A stretch of DNA of 64,000 nucleotides from an uncultured Hyphomicrobiales bacterium (GTDB taxonomy: Bacteria > Pseudomonadota > Alphaproteobacteria > Rhizobiales > Devosiaceae): NCBI GenBank assembly GCA_903828145.1, contig CAIKKY010000010.1, forward strand, positions 100,039 through 164,038, given 5' to 3'. This document shows, one piece after another, positions 60,093 through 64,000 of the stretch (position 1 is the first letter of the stretch; the number at the start of each line of letters is the position of its first letter). The translations under genes were made by a program, and so were the position numbers. The notes under the pieces were generated by a model. The model had not been told where the DNA came from. It made no database searches and worked only from the letters and a program-made list of their open reading frames with translations.

Positions 60093-61853
60093 CTAGCTCG
60101 TCACCATCCCGTCCATCAGCATTTTGACCGCGTTCTGCATTGAGCCCGCCGGGGTCACGCTTGTGGCATTGACGAAGAAAATCTCGTCGGCCGTGTCGAT
60201 GGTGTTGAGGCGATGGGCAATAATGACTTTGGTCGTTGTCTTGGGGAGCTGGGCGAGGATCGTGCCCAAAAGCTGCTCGGTCACCGTATCAATATTCGCC
60301 GTGGCTTCGTCGAGGACCAGGAGATCCGGCTGCCGCAGCGCCGCGCGGATGAAGGCGATGAGCTGCTTTTGCCCGAGGCTCATCGAGTCTCCGGCCGATG
60401 ATACGGGCGTGTCGAGACCCTGATCGAACCGGCTGAGCAGGGCAGACAGCCCCGCGGCGTCGAGCCGGGCCGTCAACGCCGCATCACTCAGCGCCGCAAT
60501 CGCCCTGTCGCCATAGCTGATGTTATCGCGCACGGTGCCGGTGAACAGGAAGGGCTCCTGGAGAATGAACCCGATCCGCGCGGCCCGCGCCTCGGGCGTC
60601 AGGGTTCGGATATCCCGACCGTCCAGCGTGATCCGGCCCTCCGCCGGGTCATAGAGGCGCGCCATGAGCGAGGCCGTCGTGGTCTTGCCGCCCCCGGTGG
60701 GCCCGACGAGCGCATAGGTTTTGCCGCGCTCAAGAGTGAAGTTCACCGCCCGCAGCACGCTGCGGCCACCCGGATAATGAAACGACACATTTTCAAAGGC
60801 CAAGAGCGGACCCGCCGCTGTCGCCGGTTCGGCCGGCAGCGTTACAAGATTTGAGGTGAGGGCGAGAACCTCGGAGATGCGATCCAGACCGGCAAGGGCG
60901 AGCTGCAGCGACGCCCAGATCGTCGCGAGCTGGCGAAGCGGCGTGTAGAAATTCAGGACGTAAAACAGAAACCCGATCAGCAGCCCGATACTGATCTGCC
61001 CGGTTGAAACGAGGCCAATGCCATAGGCGAGGACCGCCAGCTGCCCCAGTGCCGCCGCAAGGGCATAGAGCGGGATGAAAATATTGCCGGCGATGCCTGC
61101 CCGGATCGAGGCAGCATAGTTCGCCGCGTTGGCGGTGCGGAACTTGTCGCGGAAATAGTCCAGCCGGTTGAACGCGACGATCACCTTGAAATTCGCCAGG
61201 CTCTCCTGGATTTCACCGCTCATGCTGCCGAGAGTCTGGAGGCTTTTGAAGCTGGCGCGCTTCACCCAACCCGCGACCAGTTGCGTGATCACCAGCACCA
61301 GCGCTGCAGGAACCAGAGCGACCGCACCGAGCCTGACATTCAGCACCAAAAGCAGCACCCCGGCGCCGACGATCAGGAACACATTGCCGAGGAATTGCAG
61401 CAGGGCCTGCGCAAAGAACTGGTTGAGCTTGTCGGTATCGTTGTTGATGCGCGAGATCAGGTCGCCAGCCCGGTTCTCGTTAAAAAAAGCGACCGGCAGG
61501 TCCTGCAGCTTGGTGAACACAGCGTGGCGCAGGTTGAACAGGATGCGTCGGCCCACGCCGCCCATCGTGCGGGTCTGGACATAGCTCGATACCAGTCCGA
61601 CGAGGAAAAGGGCGAGGAGCAGCCCCGACCAGGAAAACAGCCCCGGATAGTTCTTGGTGGTGATGAAGCTGTCGATGATGTGGCTGATGATCAGCGGCGC
61701 AGCGAGTGCCAGGCCCGATGTCATCAAGATTGCGGCAAAGGCAATGGCGACTTTGCCGCCCTCGCCGCGCATGAGCGGCACCAGCCGGGCAAGCGCTACC
61801 CAGATCGGCTCTTTGATCGTGTCCGCTTCGCGGGTGTTAAGCTTGTAGTTCAT
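60093..61853 (-). CDS. ABC exporter half-transporter, subunit 2
   Basis: 586-residue TMD-NBD fusion of the MdlB/LmrA type. Six TM helices occupy about residues 35-320; the NBD has Walker A GPTGGGKTT, a non-standard signature MSLGQKQ and Walker B LLVLDEATAN with the catalytic Glu. It overlaps the preceding subunit gene by 17 bp. Together they probably form a heterodimeric exporter of lipids or drugs. The C-terminal tail ends MLMDGMVTS with no extra domain. Confidence 0.93.
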   Translation of the reverse strand: MNYKLNTREADTIKEPIWVALARLVPLMRGEGGKVAIAFAAILMTSGLALAAPLIISHIIDSFITTKNYPGLFSWSGLLLALFLVGLVSSYVQTRTMGGVGRRILFNLRHAVFTKLQDLPVAFFNENRAGDLISRINNDTDKLNQFFAQALLQFLGNVFLIVGAGVLLLVLNVRLGAVALVPAALVLVITQLVAGWVKRASFKSLQTLGSMSGEIQESLANFKVIVAFNRLDYFRDKFRTANAANYAASIRAGIAGNIFIPLYALAAALGQLAVLAYGIGLVSTGQISIGLLIGFLFYVLNFYTPLRQLATIWASLQLALAGLDRISEVLALTSNLVTLPAEPATAAGPLLAFENVSFHYPGGRSVLRAVNFTLERGKTYALVGPTGGGKTTTASLMARLYDPAEGRITLDGRDIRTLTPEARAARIGFILQEPFLFTGTVRDNISYGDRAIAALSDAALTARLDAAGLSALLSRFDQGLDTPVSSAGDSMSLGQKQLIAFIRAALRQPDLLVLDEATANIDTVTEQLLGTILAQLPKTTTKVIIAHRLNTIDTADEIFFVNATSVTPAGSMQNAVKMLMDGMVTS

Positions 61854-63585
61854 AGTCCTCGGTGCTCTGCTGGGACGCGTAGATCTGGACGTATTCCGGC
61901 GATTTCGCCAACAGCTCCTTATGGGTGCCGATGGCGATGACCTTGCCCTCCATCAACAGGATGATCTGGTCGTAGTCCTCAACCGGCGCGATCTTCTGCG
62001 TCACCGAGATCAGCGTGATGCCAGGGTAGCTTTCGCGCACATTGGCGAGGATCTGCCGTTCGGTTCTGAGGTCCACGCGGGCCGTGAAATCGTCGAGCAG
62101 CAGCACCACCGGATTGAGCGCCAGCGCGCGGGCCAGCATCACACGCTGCTTCTGGCCGCCCGAAAGGCTGGTGCCGCGTTCGGAGATTATGGTGTCGAGG
62201 CCTTGCGGCAGCGTCGCAACGAAGTCGTCGAGTTCAGCCGCGTTCACCGCCTTTTCAAGGGTTGCGTCATCGACGTCGCTCGAAAATGCGATGTTCTCCC
62301 GCAGGCTGAGATTGAATGTTACGCTGTCCTGAAAGACCAGCCCGATCTGCCGGTGCAGCGACTGCTTGTCGAATTCGGAGAGGGCGACGCCATCATAGCG
62401 CACCACGCCTTCATCCGGCTCGATCAGCCCGGTGAGCGCATAGAGCAATTGGGTCTTGCCCGCAGCAGTCGGGCCGATCACCGCTGTCCGCGTGCCGGCC
62501 CGGGCCGTAAAGCTCACATCATCAATAATGGTGCGCTGGCCATAACGCACGCTCAGATGGTCCACCGTGAGCGCTCCGCTCAGGTCCGTCACGCGCCTGC
62601 CCACCCCTGTCGGTTCTGCCGCATCGAGCACCTTGACGATGCGGTCATAAGACGCCGTGGCCTGCGCGACGACATTGCTCATGAAACCGATGACGATGAT
62701 CGGAAAGATGAGGATCGCGAGGTAGGAATTGAACGCCGTGAAATCGCCCAGCGTCATGGCGCCGGTCATCACGAGGTGGCCGCCAAAGGCGACAATGCCC
62801 AGCGTCGCGAGGTTCGTGCAGAAAGTGATCGCCGGGATGAGCGCCGCAAAGAGCTTGAGGATCTGCATCCCGATGGTCATGGCCTCTTCGTTGGCCGCCG
62901 TGAACTTGTCGTATTCAAACGCCTGCGCGTTGAGCAGCCGGATCAGCGAGGAACCCAGAATCGACTCGTTGATCACTTTATTGAGCCAGTCGATGGCTTC
63001 CTGCGCCTTACGGAACAGTCGTCGTACCCGGGCCAGGACATAATAGAAGGTCGCGGCAATCACGGGCACGACCGCCAAAACGAGCAGCGCCAGCCGCCAG
63101 TTGAGCAGCACCAGAAGGGCGCTGGCCCCGACAATCAGAAAGGCCGACGAAACGATCGATGCAATCGCCTGCGACACAAAGGATTTGATCGCGTCCACAT
63201 CCGAGGTGAGGTTGGTCAGCAACTTGCCTGGCGATGTGGTTTGCACATAGGCGAAATCCTGCTGGGCGATCTTGGCAACGAGCTGGTCGCGCAGGTCGCG
63301 CGCCACGCGCTCTGACGTGTAGGTCTGCACGATGGATTGCAGATAGGTCAGGACGAAAATCCCGGCGGCAATGGCCGCGAAGGTCACAATGGTCCCCTGC
63401 AGCGATTGCCCGGGCAGCCCGATGCTGTCGATGGCCGCTGCAATGAGCCGCGGGACCAGCAGGTTCAGGCTGTTGGCCACCAGCGTCAGGATAACGAGCA
63501 GCGCGATCCAGCCCCGATAGGGGCGGAACAGCGCCATGAAGCCGGGCCTGCGGGTGCGGTGCGGCGGCGTGTCTTGGTCGGCCAT
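61837..63585 (-). CDS. ABC exporter half-transporter, subunit 1 (degenerate nucleotide site)
   Basis: 582-residue TMD-NBD fusion. TM helices start at about residue 25 (IALLVILTLVANSLNLL); the NBD has Walker A GPTAAGKTQ, a standard signature LSGGQKQRV and Walker B VVLLLDDFTARVD, in which Asp replaces the catalytic Glu. Pairing with subunit 2 (Glu present, altered signature) gives one canonical and one degenerate ATP site, the pattern of heterodimeric exporters such as TM287/288. It is the first gene of the pair. Substrate unknown. Confidence 0.93.
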   Translation of the reverse strand: MADQDTPPHRTRRPGFMALFRPYRGWIALLVILTLVANSLNLLVPRLIAAAIDSIGLPGQSLQGTIVTFAAIAAGIFVLTYLQSIVQTYTSERVARDLRDQLVAKIAQQDFAYVQTTSPGKLLTNLTSDVDAIKSFVSQAIASIVSSAFLIVGASALLVLLNWRLALLVLAVVPVIAATFYYVLARVRRLFRKAQEAIDWLNKVINESILGSSLIRLLNAQAFEYDKFTAANEEAMTIGMQILKLFAALIPAITFCTNLATLGIVAFGGHLVMTGAMTLGDFTAFNSYLAILIFPIIVIGFMSNVVAQATASYDRIVKVLDAAEPTGVGRRVTDLSGALTVDHLSVRYGQRTIIDDVSFTARAGTRTAVIGPTAAGKTQLLYALTGLIEPDEGVVRYDGVALSEFDKQSLHRQIGLVFQDSVTFNLSLRENIAFSSDVDDATLEKAVNAAELDDFVATLPQGLDTIISERGTSLSGGQKQRVMLARALALNPVVLLLDDFTARVDLRTERQILANVRESYPGITLISVTQKIAPVEDYDQIILLMEGKVIAIGTHKELLAKSPEYVQIYASQQSTEDYELQA

Positions 63586-63861
63586 GGCGTCGGCACTTCC
63601 CGATCATGCACGGGGGGTCGTCCCGGCTTCTCGGTCCTTCGATACGCTCAATGCCCCCCGTTGGGAATGAGTGCCGAACGATCACGGCTCGGCCGGGCGC
63701 CCCACCGGTCAAACCACAATCACTCCCCCGCCTTCCCGTACGCATCGCCACGCGGCGTCTCCATTTCGGATGCAAAGGCGCTTTACCCTCTGGGTGCCGC
63801 GCCCTAGCGATTAAAGGAATTGAAGATTTTACCCGTCGCTGAGTCCGACGTGAAAGGGATC
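63586..63861. other. Intergenic region before the insertion sequence
   Basis: No ORF with coding character and no recognisable RNA gene. It must contain the exporter promoter (minus strand); the sequence is interrupted on the right by the IS end. Confidence 0.5.
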
Positions 63862-64000
63862 TGAACCGCACCGGGTTTGTCGGAGGCTCCAACTCCTGAT
63901 TAGGATGGAGCATGACCAGCAAGACGACGAACAAGTTTTCAGGTGAGGTCCGCGCCCGAGCGGTGCGGATGGTGCAGGAGCATGGCGGGGAGTATCCGTC
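63862..64000 (+). mobile_element. IS3-family insertion sequence, left end (cut by window)
   Basis: A terminal-repeat-like start, TGAACCGCACCGGGTTTG, begins at 63862, followed 50 bp later by a transposase OrfA start. The rest of the element and its right end are outside the window, so target duplication cannot be checked. Confidence 0.75.
63912..64000 (+). CDS. IS3-family transposase OrfA, N-terminus (3' truncated by window)
   Basis: The visible 29 codons read [20 protein letters not shown] and continue [10 protein letters not shown], matching the start of the helix-turn-helix OrfA of IS3-family elements, which usually continues into a -1 frameshifted OrfB with the DDE domain. Too short for the ORF track. 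Confidence 0.85.
   Translation, partial: MTSKTTNKFSGEVRARAVRMVQEHGGEYP

Overview
This is a GC-rich chromosomal segment of an alphaproteobacterium, most likely of the order Hyphomicrobiales (Rhizobiales; a Devosia- or Pelagibacterium-like lineage is plausible but not proven). The evidence is a DivL-type tyrosine 'histidine kinase' beside tsaE, the order addB-addA-trxA-folC-accD, an AccD without zinc-ribbon cysteines, a GPR-like giant coiled-coil protein of the kind that builds the growth-pole ring in polar-growing rhizobia, and TTAA-N7-TTAA (CtrA-type) sites in front of two cell-cycle genes.

Layout. 1-21.4 kb is core housekeeping: the end of ahcY, divL, tsaE, addB, addA and trxA on the plus strand; folC and accD on minus; an NYN-domain nuclease; polA on minus; a LuxR-type regulator with a degenerate receiver; a lipoprotein lytic transglycosylase; a Gfo/Idh/MocA oxidoreductase; an RluA-type pseudouridine synthase; and a small hypothetical protein. 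21.4-25.7 kb carries a type III restriction-modification pair (mod-res), with a visibly AT-richer target-recognition segment inside mod.

25.95-32.6 kb is a compact integrative element of about 6.56 kb. It is bounded by two identical complete tRNA-Arg(CCG) genes (84-bp direct repeats). Inside each end, about 70 bp from the tRNA, sits a TGTCACA pair repeated with an 11-bp period, as expected of integrase arm sites. The element encodes a tyrosine integrase, a split primase-polymerase plus RepA-like helicase, a region of mutually exclusive inverted repeats (candidate origin or RNA switch), two small membrane proteins, a winged-helix-like protein and a secreted trypsin-like protease with an uncharacterised N-terminal module. 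No capsid, terminase, relaxase or conjugation gene is visible, so it looks like a phage-satellite-like replicon or a reduced remnant.

33.0-36.6 kb is the GPR-like polar-growth protein. 36.6-60 kb is a catabolic block centred on a TetR regulator. It comprises a seven-gene minus-strand operon (acyl-CoA dehydrogenase, SDR, DUF993 aldolase-like, TIM-barrel isomerase-like, etfB, etfA, ETF-ubiquinone oxidoreductase); a plus-strand operon (sugar ABC importer, Zn-alcohol dehydrogenase, aldehyde dehydrogenase, GMC oxidoreductase); a CoA-transferase/enoyl-CoA hydratase/glycerate-kinase operon; and a MaoC/aldo-keto reductase pair. Four related 16-bp sites (GTAACYRGWTAGTKMS-like) lie in the promoter regions of these operons, so I infer one TetR regulon for uptake of a sugar- or polyol-like substrate, its oxidation to an acid, CoA activation and beta-oxidation-like breakdown. 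The block supplies its own ETF and ETF-QO to pass electrons to ubiquinone.

60-63.6 kb encodes a heterodimeric ABC exporter, and the window ends in the first codons of an IS3-family transposase. All calls come from reading the sequence and supplied translations; no database search was run.
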